Shown here: piece by piece, positions 34,036-45,942 of the stretch | Layout: every line of letters begins with the position of its first letter | How positions within the stretch are numbered: the first letter of the stretch is position 1 | NCBI GenBank assembly: GCA_001414485.1 | Contig: LLEY01000128.1 | Coordinates: 1-64,000, forward strand | Origin: Calycina herbarum | Taxonomy: Eukaryota > Ascomycota > Leotiomycetes > Helotiales > Pezizellaceae | Direction of reading: 5' to 3' | Length of the DNA stretch: 64,000 nucleotides | Notes under the pieces: generated by a model | The model's database searches: none | Seen by the model: the letters and a program-made list of their open reading frames with translations, nothing else | What the model was told of the DNA's origin: nothing | Position numbers and translations under genes: made by a program

Positions 34036-36621
34036 TTTTGTAATTGTACTTTTGTAGGTGTGAGGTTGTGGGGAGAGAATGGGGGGGTTGGTGTGTGGGT
34101 CGGTGTGTGGTTTGGCGAGGGCTAAAAAGTTGGGATTCCTGAGTAGAGGATGGATGGGTGGGGTGTTTACCGCACCCGTTGAGGAACGTTTTTTTTTTTG
34201 TTTTTTTTGTTTTTTTCATGGAGAGAGGAGGGGAGGGGATTGCTTAGGGTGTTTCTGAGGGTGGATGATAGAAAGAGAATAGTGTCTTCCTTTTTTTTCT
34301 TCTTTCTTTTTTTTTTTATGCCCTTTCTTTGCTTTTTGGGAGTTGGGATTTGCTTGTTTTGGATGGTTTTTTTTTTTGGTGTTCGGGTAGAGAGAGAGAG
34401 AAGGATAATTTTGTGTTTTCTTCTTCTTCTTTTCTCTTTTCTTCTTCTTTTTGGGGGAGGGGATGGTTGTGGAGGGTTTAGTAGTAGGAGGGTCAGGTCT
34501 TGATTCGAGGGTGGTGTGGCGAGGTTGGAGTAGGAGGTTTGAAAGAGGAGGCATAATTACAGGATACGGTTTTAATCTAAAATAGGGACTTTGGAATTTT
34601 GGATGCTGTTGATGGGAGTAGGAGCCTTAATGAGGTTTCTGTTATAAGAGTCTCACTCTAAGGAGATAGGTGGATAGAGGGCGAGAAAGGGGGTTTTATA
34701 AGTAGAAGTTGGGCATGTAGTAATAGGTTTAGTAAATATACGAGCTGAGACGTTGTGTAAGAGATATGAGTGGGTGTTTGTTAACCCTTTTTGAAACAGG
34801 ACTTCTTTGGAGGTTTAGTAAGATTGTTTTCATGCTTAGTTATGAGGACTTTTAAACCTCTTTTCTTACCTCTTGGAGCTTTTCCTCCCTCCCCCCCCAC
34901 AAGATGTTCTCGAGTGTATTGCCTTCCAAATTTGAAACTTGCGAGTCTCGTACGAACTGCTCTGGGAGTTCCGATCTTGATGTGGATGCCCAGCGTTTTC
35001 ATCGCATATATTGGAAAAACACTTTGAGCTTCACTCTTCGTTTCAGGGAGAGATGCGGAGCGAAGATGATGTTGTATCGTTATATTGCCCGAGAACTGTT
35101 GGGAGAATGTGAAACTCTACCTCTCCATTCTTCTAAACGTTCTCGCATGATATTTTAAGTTGTCACGAAAATCCAGAGGCTACTCCGGGTAAAGCTCGGG
35201 ACTCTTACGTAGAGCTTTCGGCACTTTGAACTTGGAGTTTGTTCGTAGGATTGACAGATTTGAAGGTAATAGTTGATTTGGCGAGAGCGAGAGTGTTAAA
35301 GCGGAGAGAATTCAAATCGAGTCGTTTTGGTTCCTGGGAGTGGGAGGTCGTGTTGCTTCGGAAAGTGTATAGTGGGAGATTGAAAGGACGGGAATTAGAA
35401 TTTAGTTCCTTGATATGAGCGTTTTATTGATTCTTTGATTCAGTAGGGGGAACAGTAGTAGCAGATCAAGAAAGAAAAGTTTTTCTCAGGTAATTAATGT
35501 TGGGTTCTTTGAATTGTTGGTGTTGCTATATTTTTGTGGCGATCAACGAAAACGATGGAAGGTCACGAGAGTTATCCAAAACCAACTATCATATCAGGGG
35601 GTCTAGCAGTATCCCAACACTCCTTCAGAGTACGGGGTTCCAAACTGACAACATGTTCTTTCACTGAAAGAGTTCGTGTTGATACGAGCTACTGGCTGGA
35701 AATGTTGGTGGCTTGTTGTACAAGATTCTGGAAGGGGGATCGGCATGTGATATTCTTTAGTAACAATAACCACAGGGTTAGTCACTTCACGAGATTCGTT
35801 ATTTGAGAAGAAGAAAGAAAACCCAGAGGCCAGTGATGAAGTATGGATAATAATAAAGAACGAAAAAAGTATATATTCTTGGATCAGATCTGAATGAGTC
35901 CATCTTCCCAACTAATTTCGCTGAAAGACACAACCACATCCCTCACCAAGCTTTTGTTTACACTATACACAACACCCCCCAAAAACTGTCGGACATGGAC
36001 GGCTACACCCAAGACGACGATGCTGTAATCAAACGGTAATTAGAAAAGCCAGCATACAAAATGAACATAGACTGGGCAGAAACAGGAAATGGGATCGCTC
36101 CAGTACCTGCAGAAAACCCACAGCTGTATAGGCTTCTTGAGCTATTCGTCGAGGAAATTGCACGTGGGGTTTAGGGCCCACCAGCACACGACGATGGGCA
36201 AGGATTCGGGGCGCAACCAACAATAGATTATCTTCGCAAACCCCTCGATCGTCATCCCAAAAGTTATTGGATCAAGAACTAGAACCCTGAGGATTTTATA
36301 GGTGGTGTGGGCTCAGGCGAGTAAAGGTCGATTTTGTGCTAATATATACAAGAGTTCATCGTATTCGCTTATTCTTCTTTACCTAGGGTATTTGGATTTT
36401 TCGATTGCTGGTCTATTTCCGTCTGTTCTTACAACCTTCTTCTTTTTGGGTCTGCTCTAGGTTTTGTATTGCTTTTGCCACCGGCAGTTTTACACACTTG
36501 TTAATAAATTAAAAACAATCTTCCTGAAAACATCTTATGTGGCCCTTAGCCTTTCAAGAGACCTGATGCTTCTGTTCCAACACTTCAACAACACTGCCTT
36601 ATTCCAGGGGTAATTCAGGCA

Positions 36622-37113
36622 CAGTGTGGGCAAGGTTTACTCAACTACTTAAGTAGTACTCTGAGTTACCCAGAGTAGAGTAGAGTAGAGTTTGAGTGGC
36701 AACTTTATTGAGTAGAGTAGAGTAGGTACTTAAAGTACTTAAAGTAGTACTCTAAGTAGTCTATAAATAGTATATAATCTGAAATTAAGTAGTTTCTAAT
36801 CATTTCTAAGGCTTATAAAGCTTATTATTATATATATCATTAATTAAATATATAAATAATATATAGATATTGTTATATAATTAATAGCTAATTTATTTAA
36901 GTTATTATTAAAGAGGTTACGTAGTATAGAGGGGGGTAAGGAGAGCTCGCTTAAGATCGCGGCAGCCCCGGAACGCCACTCCGATGCCAGCCCGAACCCC
37001 GGCCCGACTCGGCCCGCACTACTTAAGTAGTACTCAAAGTTACTTGGAGTACTATTGAATAGAGTAGAGTAGGTACCCACTACTCTACTCTACTCTACTC
37101 ATTTCCCACACTG
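36622..37113. mobile_element. 492-bp hAT-type miniature element (MITE)
   Basis: Ends are CAGTGTGGG (36622-36630) and CCCACACTG (37105-37113). They are flanked by the perfect 8-bp direct repeat TTCAGGCA (36614-36621 and 37114-37121). CAGTG ends plus an 8-bp duplication are the hallmark of hAT elements. Subterminal regions carry GAGTAGAGTAGAG and its complement. The middle has a short GC-rich block (36955-37018) in an AT-rich context. It has no transposase, so it is non-autonomous. Confidence 0.88.
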
Positions 37114-37440
37114 TTCAGGCAATGGAAGACATTATTAAACCGAAATACATGCCATCTCCTCATTTGAAATGAATCTGTTTGTGCTTTTTAGAATAATGTC
37201 TTTTCTCTTTAGCAGCTCCCCTCACTTCACAATCGGGGTTGATAAAGACAACAATCGAATCAGCTGAAAGAATGTCATCAACCTCGTCAAAGACAGCATA
37301 ACAAAGCCACGAGACAACATTATTGTGTGGAGTTTAAAAGGTAAAAGGGAACTAGGACTTTAGAGCCTAGACAATCGCAAAAACCAACCCTGACTCGAAG
37401 AATTTGACATTAGCCCAGACTAGATACGTTAGACGAAAGA

Positions 37441-38231
37441 ATGTTCCACTCAACCCCCCTCGAAACAAGTGGCCGAAGCTTCCAGCACGACATCTCCAAT
37501 AACCTCCCCCTCCGCCCTAACACCTACAACTTGCGTCTCTTTCCCTCCCTCTTCTCTTTGGAAACTGCTGTTCTCGCCGCCAAAATCCAAGCAGAGCCCC
37601 TCTCCACACAACTTCTCTCCCTCCCTATCCTAGTTAACAAACCAAGCCCAGAGCACATGTGGACAATAGCAAATAACTACTCTTCCCTCTTCGACACCCT
37701 ATTCTTCCACAACACCCTAACTCCCCACATCTCTATAGTATTTCAACCAATGAACATCGAAGGATATTACTCACCCACAAACAAAACAATATACATCTCT
37801 ACCAATGTATCTTGGGAGCGAGCAAAGGTAGGTCATGCAGGCAGTGAACTTCTCTCTACACTACTTCATGAGATGATGCATGTTTTCTTTCATTTTTGGG
37901 GCGATGAAACACTTATGCAGATACCAGCGAGTGCGGGTGGGATAGGGAGAGGAGGCCATGGGCGCGTGTGGCTGATTGTATGGTTCTTGTTGAGGGGGCG
38001 TGGAATCTGTTGCATGGGATGGGGATGGTGGGTTTTATGGTTAACTGTGTTGTTTTTGATTCGGTTTGTATTAGTATGTTTCAAGAGGGCTGGAGAGCTA
38101 ATGTAGAGGAAATGAGGAGGTGGGGTGCTAATGATGAAATGGTTAGGAGATGGGGACCTGGAGGGGAGTGGGGCGACGCAAACGTAATGACTGAGAGCAT
38201 GAGGGAACATTTTGCTTGGGTTGTTGGTTGA
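37441..38231 (+). pseudogene. SprT-like zinc metallopeptidase domain gene with a frameshift
   Basis: The frame from the ATG at 37441 reads as a SprT-like fold: LPILVNKPSPEHMWTIANNYSSLFD, then GYYSPTNKTIYIS, then the zinc/catalytic motif LLHEMMHVFFHFW (HExxH) and GGHGRVW. At about 37965-37970 the sensible frame moves to one giving ADCMVLVEGAWN ... MREHFAWVVG, ending at 38231. The original frame becomes Trp/Leu-rich nonsense and stops at 38106. One missing base after GTGTGG would explain it. This is either a broken gene or a sequencing slip. SprT-like proteins cut DNA-protein crosslinks in some lineages; here only the fold is inferred. Confidence 0.6.
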
Positions 38232-38545
38232 GGTGAGAGTTTGGTAAGTGCGTTCAGCGTTTCTTGTCTTGTTGTCAGGAACTGCTGAAGAAACCGGATC
38301 GAAACCTTCAAGTACCCAAAACAGTAAGTCAGTCAGGTAAGATAACACCCGAATACCTTGCTCACCGTGAATCGAAATAAAAAAGTATCACATCTTTCAA
38401 CGAACAGTAAGTCCACGATAAATAATAATGCAAGATGGAGAAAATTGAGACCAACGTTTTGACTTCATCCCAGAAAGTGATTTTACGGCTATTTATAATC
38501 AAAAACATAAGAACTCACTAAAAAACCCTTCCCTGATCAGCATGA
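38232..38545. other. Convergent spacer
   Basis: A 314-bp gap between the SprT-like gene and the P450 3' end. Both genes point into it. Nothing further is seen. Confidence 0.5.
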
Positions 38546-40451
38546 TCAATCCTCAACCTCCCCAACAACCTTAACCCTCACACCCAAACTCCCAGGCATA
38601 GACTCGGCTAAGAAACAATCCCGCTTCAAGTCAACATCTCGCTCCCTAATAGTATCAAAAAGTTCGAGTTCGAAACGGCGGAAAAGCATCGCGAGGGTGA
38701 TGTATAACTCTGTGTATGCGATTCTATGTTTTTTTAGTTTCTATTCTCATAAAATTAAGATGAGTGAAGATGGGGTTGAGGCAGAGGGGGAAAGCAGGTA
38801 CTAACTCCATGCCGGGACATTTTCTGGGCCCTTTGTTGAAAGCAAAAAAGTATTTCTCCAGTGGTGAGTTGGCTGGGTCCGGTTGCCACCGTTCAGGCTT
38901 GAAGGTTGTGGGTGAAGGATATATTTCGGGGTTGTAGTGAGTGTCACGGATAGAGAGAGAGATTGGTGTCTGGAGTTGGTGGTTAGGTTTGTTTCATTTG
39001 GCTGGGAAAGGAGTGAGATTCGATGGAGAAATGTATGAGAACGTACTTTTGCTGGAATAGTCCAGTCTTTGTATTGAAGCGGTGTTGGTGGAACCATTGG
39101 TAAGCGAGAAGAAATGGGTGATGCTATCCTCAAACCCTCTTTGATAATTGAAGTCTAGATTCTCATCAGCATTCCTTGTCTCGAATGGGAAAGCATAAGA
39201 CTCACCAGCCAGACCAACTCTTTCAGGGTCTTATAATCCGGGATTTCAGATTTGTTTGGGATGGCCTTCTTCAATTCCTCCTTCAAGTGTTCGAGAACGT
39301 GGGGGTTGGATAAGATATGGAAAGTTGTTGAAGCAATAACACGTGCTACAGTGTCACCACCGGCTCCAATAATTGCAAAGCCCTCTGACCCAATACGTGC
39401 TACTGTTTTTTCTTCTGGGGGTAGATTGGAATCAAGGATGATTTGAAACAATTCCGGGCGGTCTTCCTTGGACATCTCCCATTTTTCTTGGGATGTAGCT
39501 GCAAGGAAATTCTCTGCTCGTTTATGCATATCCTTTCACCGTCAGCAATTTGCCATTTCAAAACAAGAGTATGATATAACTCACATTTTGCAAGCTCAGC
39601 AGTCTTCCAAATGTAGGGTTGACAGTTTTTATAAGAGACAACGGGATGTAGTCTACCAAACCGATCAAGAAGGGGAACTGTTTAATCAATGGCGTGAGGG
39701 CCGCAACAGCTTCGATGGTACTGGCCCATTCCTCGGCATCCTTTTCGTTTTTCTGATATCCAAAAGGTCCACCAAAACTCATGCTACCAAGTGCATCAGT
39801 TGTATATGCAAGCACAGTATTTCGCATCACTATCGCTTCATTGTTTTCATAATGATGCGAAAAATTTCCGGAAAGAATTTCGAGTTGTTTCTTTAGTGTG
39901 GATTCAGAAGCGGCTACTGATTTGGTGGAGAAGAACGGGCTGTTGGCCTGTCGACGTTTGCGATGGAGATTGTGGTCAATTGTTCCGAAAGCTGCTGGGT
40001 ATCAGCACAAAAGCTAAGCTGTAATGACTGATATAATTACATCCTAATGGCGCACCTGCCATTTGAGCTGCTGGTGGCCATTTATCACGATGTGTTGGGT
40101 TCTTGGCATAGAGCACCTCATGCCAATCTGAGTCTTTCACATGAATCTCATTGGGATTGATGCGAACGATTGGACCTGGATTTCGTCAATTAACCTATAT
40201 CTTCACAGAAAATCCAAAGACAAAATACCGTAGACATCGTGCATTCGCTCAACTTCCCAAACGAATTGCCCCGCATCCCCTTTCACAACATCATAATAAA
40301 ACTCGTACCATTGAGTCGCGGCTGCCAATTTCGGACCGGGAAAAGCGGCAAGGGGGTGGAAGTAAAGCCTATATATCACTAGATACACATAGTAAACAGA
40401 GAAGAGAACCGCAAGATACGGGAGGAGCCAAACGATGGCGATAGACCACAT
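38546..40451 (-). CDS. Cytochrome P450 monooxygenase
   Basis: A 509-residue microsomal P450. Exons are 40451-40229, 40175-40056, 39994-39585, 39532-39206, 39154-39047, 38969-38806 and 38723-38546, with all phases consistent. The N-terminal anchor is [20 protein letters not shown], followed by the proline hinge FPGPKLAA. The I-helix oxygen-activation motif is GAGGDT, the K-helix ExxR is in KEGLR, the PERF-like motif is FKPERW, and the heme loop is [10 protein letters not shown] with the thiolate Cys present. The layout resembles CYPs of fungal secondary metabolism (CYP58/CYP65-type arrangement), but family cannot be fixed by eye. No biosynthetic backbone gene lies near, so it is probably a stand-alone oxidase. 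Confidence 0.92.
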
Positions 40452-42527
40452 CTTGAGGTTGAAGATGGACGTTCACAAGAGAAAGAAAACGTGGGCGGCC
40501 CGAGGAGCTGGACTTTAAACCAACTGGAGGGGGTTTCCCAGCAATCCGGTTCCCCCGGCTGAAATTTCTAATCTATTCAGTATGTTATCGACATCCCGGG
40601 ACGTGCAGCGGGTATTATTGAAAGCGGGTATCAACAGCAGCGGGAACAAACCTGCAAGGTCAGCCAAAAAGGGACAGAGGTTGTTGGTTGGTTATCTTTT
40701 GGATATCGAAAGTAAAAGATTTGTGCTTAATTATCATTGGAAGTATAGATCCGCTTTCAGATGGCGATTGTTGGTAGAAATTGCGAGTTGGAAAAAGGAA
40801 GTAAGACCTGCACGGACTATGGGGCAATTGCTTCTCCGTAACTGGCTCAGAGCACGTACGTCGTACGTGCATATATTGCTTTTCCGGCCAAGTATGCCCG
40901 CTTCCAGTTGAAGCCGGGCCATTTGTAGTTGATCCCGATCGTTGCGTTTTATGTATCATTGGATTGATCAGTTGGGTTAAAAGATCATTCTCTCATCGTC
41001 CACCGATATGCCGGATAACACCCCTAGTTTGATTACCAACAGGTCTGAGTAAACCCAAGCGGAGTGTTGGTTGGGTGGTTCTTGGCTCAGCAACGGATCT
41101 GGTGATCTTCTTCGAGCCAATATCCTAACTCAGACTAGCGCTTCTTGCTTCCTACATCTCTTGGCGCTTCCTTGATAATTTCATCCAATTACAACAACAC
41201 TATGTGGCTTGCGATGAAGAAATACTTGTGGCTTTTTGATCAAGTTCTATCAATCAAAAAAATTCATCAATGGAGTACTCGTCGGCTTATGCGTAGTGTT
41301 GTTAGAATTGAGTAGTATTCGAACTATTAGGTTATCGAATCGATTATTTATATTGTTTTGAGGAGGCTCTACGAGGAGGCCAAAAAAATCCTAAGCTAAT
41401 AAATTATGTAACTAATACTACAACTCACTTATAATAAAACAACACGCATAGGGCGACGAGTACTTGCTTTGTCGTCACTTGGTTCTGGGTTGGCATTGTT
41501 TTTATAGAGCATTGCTCTGCGGTGACGTAAAAGACTTCTGTATTTGTTCCTCTGCTTACACTCTAATAAATAATAGCATGTTTAGAAGAGATTAGGAAAA
41601 GACCTTGAGAAATCTAGAATGAGAACTTGATAGCTAATTAATAATAGAATGAAGTTGCATCTAGTTGTATCTAGTTTAATTCTGATGTTGTAGTTTGTTA
41701 TTCATTTTATACCAATGGGATTTTTTTCCTGTTCCCTATAGAGAAGCGCCATGGATTGTTAGAACAGCGGCATCAGCCTAGTCATTGTTGCTCTTTTGCT
41801 ATTATTTAGGGGATGTAGTTAGGGAAGCTAAGAAACACCAGAGATGATATTTCAATGGTTTGTCTGCAACGTCTGCTCTTTCAACCACAAAGGCTTGGTT
41901 ATTTAATTGAAAACAATCTACTGCAAAAGTCAAATTAAAGCGCAGAATAAAAGGTCTGCTTTCTTTGTTCAAAAATTAGAAAGGATTGGTGTATCCGCGA
42001 AGCTCTTTAAAGTAAAAAGACAGTAATTCATTCTAACCTCACCTCTTTTTAGAATTCTGGTAAAATAAATACATACAGGTTTTCTTTCAAAAGCATAACT
42101 AAAAACAGAAGAAAGTTGACTTGAAAGTTGGAATGTGATAACAGAATTGCAGTCAAGTGCAGGCACGTAGGAACCATCTTGAATTCACTTGAAAACATCT
42201 CGCTTAATTTCGGCACAAGGCACAACAATATTCCAATTTCTGCCTGCCTAACTATGATGAGTGTCAATTTCGGAACTCCAAAACCAGAATCAGTCCCCCA
42301 CTGACTATCCCTCCAGCCTTCACGCACTCATGGGCTGTTGGCGAATGTTGAATCCAATTCGCGTTCCTCCCCCTTCCCCAGGTAATTTGCACATCTTTTC
42401 TCTTGCGATTGTCAACAATGCTAATCTCGCAATTCACTCAGGTTGCTTCTGGAAGGTTCTCCGTTATATCTCTCCCACACCTTGAGCTGTTACTCTAGGT
42501 AATATCCCTACCTGGCTCTGCCTAGCT
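40452..42527. other. Intergenic, AT-rich, no gene supported
   Basis: About 2.1 kb. The first part is the P450 promoter. From about 41200 the composition becomes AT-rich with many stops in all frames, consistent with old repeat sequence. No element ends were recognised. Confidence 0.5.
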
Positions 42528-43595
42528 ATGATGGCTAACCTTAAGAAGTTTCCGGTGAGCGGATCGCCAAATTCTGCGGCCATGTCTCAAAATACAGCTA
42601 AGAAGCTCCTCCCCAAGCGCCGAGGCTGTAAGGAAGATATGCCTGCCATCAAGATTGTTCCCTACGACCCTCATGTGCCCTTTCTCGTCCAGTTCACAGC
42701 ATTAAATCTCAAGGAGCCGACAGCGCGATGGATCCAATTCTTCGGCGAACATACCCCCTATTACGCGAACACCCCACGAACTTTCCAGAAATTTGAACTT
42801 CTTCCACCAGAGATTCGCCTCAACATCTGGGAGCTGGTTGCCAAAGAAGAGCGGGGACGGGTCATAAGTGTTAGCAGGCAGTTGAAGCCAAAAGAAGCGA
42901 ACAACACTTCTTTTAAATGGACCACCGTCGTTGAACAATCGTTTCCCGGCATGCTCCGCGCATGTTTCGAGTCTCGCGCGGTCATCCTCCGAATCCGGAA
43001 TTACCACCTGGGTTTGGGACGATCTTTTTCGAAACTGATTATAATTGATTACTTGACCGACGCCCTCGAAATGGATTGGGAAATTGTCTGGGGCTGGCGA
43101 CAAACGATGCAACCAGATGTCTGCCCAAATCTCCGGTATCTAAAGATAAACTATCGCAATCCTTTCTTGGTTGTCCATCTTGCCAATATCTTCATCATGT
43201 TCCGGAGTTTGGAGGTCTTGGAGCTTACCAATACGAAGCCTCTGGAAGAGTGGAACGAAACCTACAAGAAGGCACTGGGTTTTCCGCTAAAGTCTAGCAG
43301 TAGAATCGTACACAATGCTGCTGCAATCATACGAAAGGGAATCTTTGGTCCGACAAAGTATGCGATATTAGCCCATCTCGATTCTAGTTGGACTCCTCCG
43401 AGGGTTATATTCAATAACGCAGACTTATTTGGCTTCGCACGACCGGAACCTCCGCCTACAATGTCGCTTGATCTTAGGGTTGAGGTATTACGTCTTCAAG
43501 AAGACGCACGTATGTTTCCCTTCGGAAGTAACTCTCCAGGCACAAAGAACTGTCCATGTAAGAGGTTGGGTCCCTTGAAATCCTTTTCCACTTGA
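42528..43595 (+). CDS. 2EXR domain protein
   Basis: Intronless, 355 residues. The block FQKFELLPPEIRLNIWELVAKEERGRVI at about residues 86-113 is the 2EXR domain, named for its E-x-R repeats and found in large, fast-evolving fungal families. The rest is Leu/Phe-rich alpha/beta sequence (PNLRYLKINYRNPFLVVHL, SLEVLELTNTKPL) typical of the family. No signal peptide or catalytic motif. The role is unknown. Alternative starts are the ATGs at 42531 and 42582. Confidence 0.85.
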   Translation: MMANLKKFPVSGSPNSAAMSQNTAKKLLPKRRGCKEDMPAIKIVPYDPHVPFLVQFTALNLKEPTARWIQFFGEHTPYYANTPRTFQKFELLPPEIRLNIWELVAKEERGRVISVSRQLKPKEANNTSFKWTTVVEQSFPGMLRACFESRAVILRIRNYHLGLGRSFSKLIIIDYLTDALEMDWEIVWGWRQTMQPDVCPNLRYLKINYRNPFLVVHLANIFIMFRSLEVLELTNTKPLEEWNETYKKALGFPLKSSSRIVHNAAAIIRKGIFGPTKYAILAHLDSSWTPPRVIFNNADLFGFARPEPPPTMSLDLRVEVLRLQEDARMFPFGSNSPGTKNCPCKRLGPLKSFST

Positions 43596-45138
43596 TACAT
43601 TTCCCTCTTGGGGTCGTTTGTCTTGTTTTTTGGGGGGTGGGTGGTGGGAACTTGATATTGATAAATTATGGCTTTGAAGAGGTTATTATAAAAATTTGGG
43701 TCAGAGTGATGTCTTTTCTAGTAGGAAAGCCAATGGAAAGAATTGATAGTGTATCTAGAGGACTCCCGAATACTAAATACGAATTCTTTTGAACAATTGA
43801 TACTAATTAAAGTGCTAAAAGAGTAAAATTTATAGGATAACAGAATTCAATTCTGAAACTTACTACGAAATCCAGGTAATTAATATTAGTTATTCCTAAC
43901 AGCCCTAGTTAAATCTGTACAATGAACTTCATTGTCCTAGACTATTAATAAAAACGATTCAGTTAAGCATTGTTTAAATATTAGCAGATGAACTGGTTCC
44001 ACTGAATTATTATTTTTAATCAAAATACCACGTATTATTTAATATTAACCAACAGGTTATAGACAATCAAATTGAATATTTGGTGTTACAAGGATGAAGG
44101 CACTAAAATCGCCTTAAGCTCACTTCCTTAAACTCACTTCACATGTATAAATAAATAAGCCTAGGTATGAGATATAATAGACGATGAATCATAGCTATAC
44201 TAGGATACTTATCGATTACTCTTTGCCTAAAGATCTTCGACAATCAATTCCGTTGTATAAACTTCAAAAAGTAAACAAATACTGTTGTAGTAGTATAGTA
44301 TACTTTTACAAATTTGCTCGCGGGTACGCTAAACAATGGCATGTTATACTACATTTAGGACCTTTCTAATTTCATAAATCATTTTGCGTAACAATTGCGA
44401 TACAATTGGCAAAAGTTGTCTGCATGGAAAAGGGGCTCGCTGTGGAAATTAAAAGCGGCAGCACTACTTCGGAACTTGATTGTTCTAGACACCTGGGTTG
44501 ATACTCTTAAATTGTTCCAAGTGTGCAGGATAATAGAAAGTTGGAACAACGAGAGCTAGGTCCGTAGGCTTTTAAAGTCCATCGTGAGAGGGGGTGAGCC
44601 ACGTGTTACCCACAGGGGTAAAGAGAGTGGAGACGACTCTTTCCTTATTTGGCGTTAGATGGAACACCAACCACATTAGCTGAAACACGATGAAATTATT
44701 CACGTCCCACAGGTTGGATTTTCCTCCGTATTTTTCAGACCCCACGAGTTGGATCCTCTTATAAATTCTTTTACAAGGATTATTTTCAATAAATCGAGGG
44801 GCTTGGCACAGCCCTAACGTGAGAGGGCAGGGTTTACGAGCTGTTTGCCACTTTCTCTCGAGTTGTTGCTGTGCCGCCTGTGCCCTCGGAATAATGATTT
44901 ACGTACTTGCCTTGTTTACCGATACTCCCCACGGGGATTAAGTATCGATCTGAACCCCTTGGTGTTGTGTTTTAGTTTTCATCTTTCAGTTTTCGAACAT
45001 CAAATCTACTCACCGCCAAGTTTCACAATCATTCAAAACATCACATTCCATCGTCTGCTAGTAAGGTGTATTTTGGCACAACCTTCAAGGCTGGCTGCCG
45101 CCTGTTTTCGAAAATTTACAACAAAATAATTGGCAATC
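43596..45138. other. Intergenic, AT-rich with a dispersed repeat
   Basis: About 1.5 kb, strongly AT-rich to 44400 with no long ORF. The dispersed repeat copy at 44473-44570 lies inside. The last 300 bp are the leader and promoter of the gene at 45139. Confidence 0.5.
44473..44570. repeat. Dispersed repeat, copy 2
   Basis: AACTTGATTGTTCTAGACAC, then ATTGTTCCAAGT, GGATAAT and AGAAAGTTGGAACAA, ending GAGCTAGGTCCGTAGGC. It parallels the copy at 18138-18250 block by block, with mainly transition differences. Confidence 0.6.
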
Positions 45139-45942
45139 ATGGTCGACTTTGTTTCCATTATCATTGCGGTGGTTTCTCTGGTGGGATCTTTAATCGCTGC
45201 TGGATTTACGGGATGGGTCTCTTTCTACATCGACCAAGTCAAGCGGCGTTCTGAAGCAAAAGCTCTGATTCACAAGTACAGAGACCCTCTGACGCTAGCA
45301 GCGTACGATCTGCAGTCACGACTTTATGGTATCGTCCAATTCAACCTCCTTCACTATCACGATGACGAGGAGAAAAAGGACCTCATCTATGTTTACTCTG
45401 CCTTTTTGGTTGGACAATATTTGTCGTGGACCTATATTCTCCGACGCCAAGGTCAATTCTTGCGTCTTTCCACAGACAAAACCAACAAAAACCTAGATGA
45501 GATTCTGAGCACAATTACAGCAGAGTTCAGTTATGACAATCGCCAAGGGGAGAACCCGTTTATGCTTTGGAGAGGGCAGCAAATGGCGATAGGGGAGCTG
45601 ATGACAAAAGAAGAAGAAGGACAACTCTACTGCATGGGATTTGCAGCCTTCGCCCACAGGTACCACACTGAGCCAGAATTCAAGAAATGGTTCCACCCGA
45701 TTGAAGTGGGGATTTTGGCTCTCGTTGATGCACGGGCTTCGGAAAATCGGATCGCGACTTACAGGCTGCGACGAGTACAGCATCTTTTGATAGACTTGGT
45801 TACTCTGTTGGACCCGGAGCGTCTGGCCATGTCCGGAAACAAGCAGCTCAAAGTGGATGCTGCGCATGAGTGCAAATGTGCCGGATGTCCAAGTCGCGAA
45901 AAGGATTATCTTGTTCCGCAAGCCACGAAGCTTCCTGTGTAG
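45139..45942 (+). CDS. Conserved-looking protein with N-terminal membrane anchor, unknown function
   Basis: Intronless, 267 residues from the ATG at 45139 (context CAATCATGGTC). One N-terminal hydrophobic helix (VSIIIAVVSLVGSLIAAGFTGWVSFYI) is followed by a cytosolic, mostly helical body: DPLTLAAYDLQSRLYGIVQ, YSAFLVGQYLSWTYILRR, YCMGFAAFAHRYH and YRLRRVQHLLIDLVTLLDPE. The C-terminus has a Cys cluster (HECKCAGCPSREKDY) that could bind metal. I do not recognise a named family. Confidence 0.8.
   Translation: MVDFVSIIIAVVSLVGSLIAAGFTGWVSFYIDQVKRRSEAKALIHKYRDPLTLAAYDLQSRLYGIVQFNLLHYHDDEEKKDLIYVYSAFLVGQYLSWTYILRRQGQFLRLSTDKTNKNLDEILSTITAEFSYDNRQGENPFMLWRGQQMAIGELMTKEEEGQLYCMGFAAFAHRYHTEPEFKKWFHPIEVGILALVDARASENRIATYRLRRVQHLLIDLVTLLDPERLAMSGNKQLKVDAAHECKCAGCPSREKDYLVPQATKLPV

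Larger units (their letters stand above)
33017..36621. other. Gene-poor region with satellites and homopolymer tracts
   Basis: No supported gene. It holds an AGCTTACT satellite (33461-33695), a 14-bp minisatellite (33944-34035) and long T or TTTTC tracts (34190-34460). Small ORFs here are translations of those repeats. A short ORF at 36061-36174 (MNIDWAETGNGIAPVPAENP, 37 codons) has protein-like wording but no recognisable partner exons. Confidence 0.55.

Noticed and set aside
33827..34219. 130-codon ORF with a repeated tyrosine/lysine/threonine pattern
   Set aside because: It is a translation of the 14-bp minisatellite and flanking homopolymers.
36844..37080. 78-codon ORF inside the hAT-type element
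   Set aside because: Too short and low-complexity to be a transposase; the element is non-autonomous.
38801..39133. P450 apparently lacking its heme cysteine (a frame reading GPENVPAW)
   Set aside because: That reading is out of frame. In the spliced frame the loop is [10 protein letters not shown] with Cys present.
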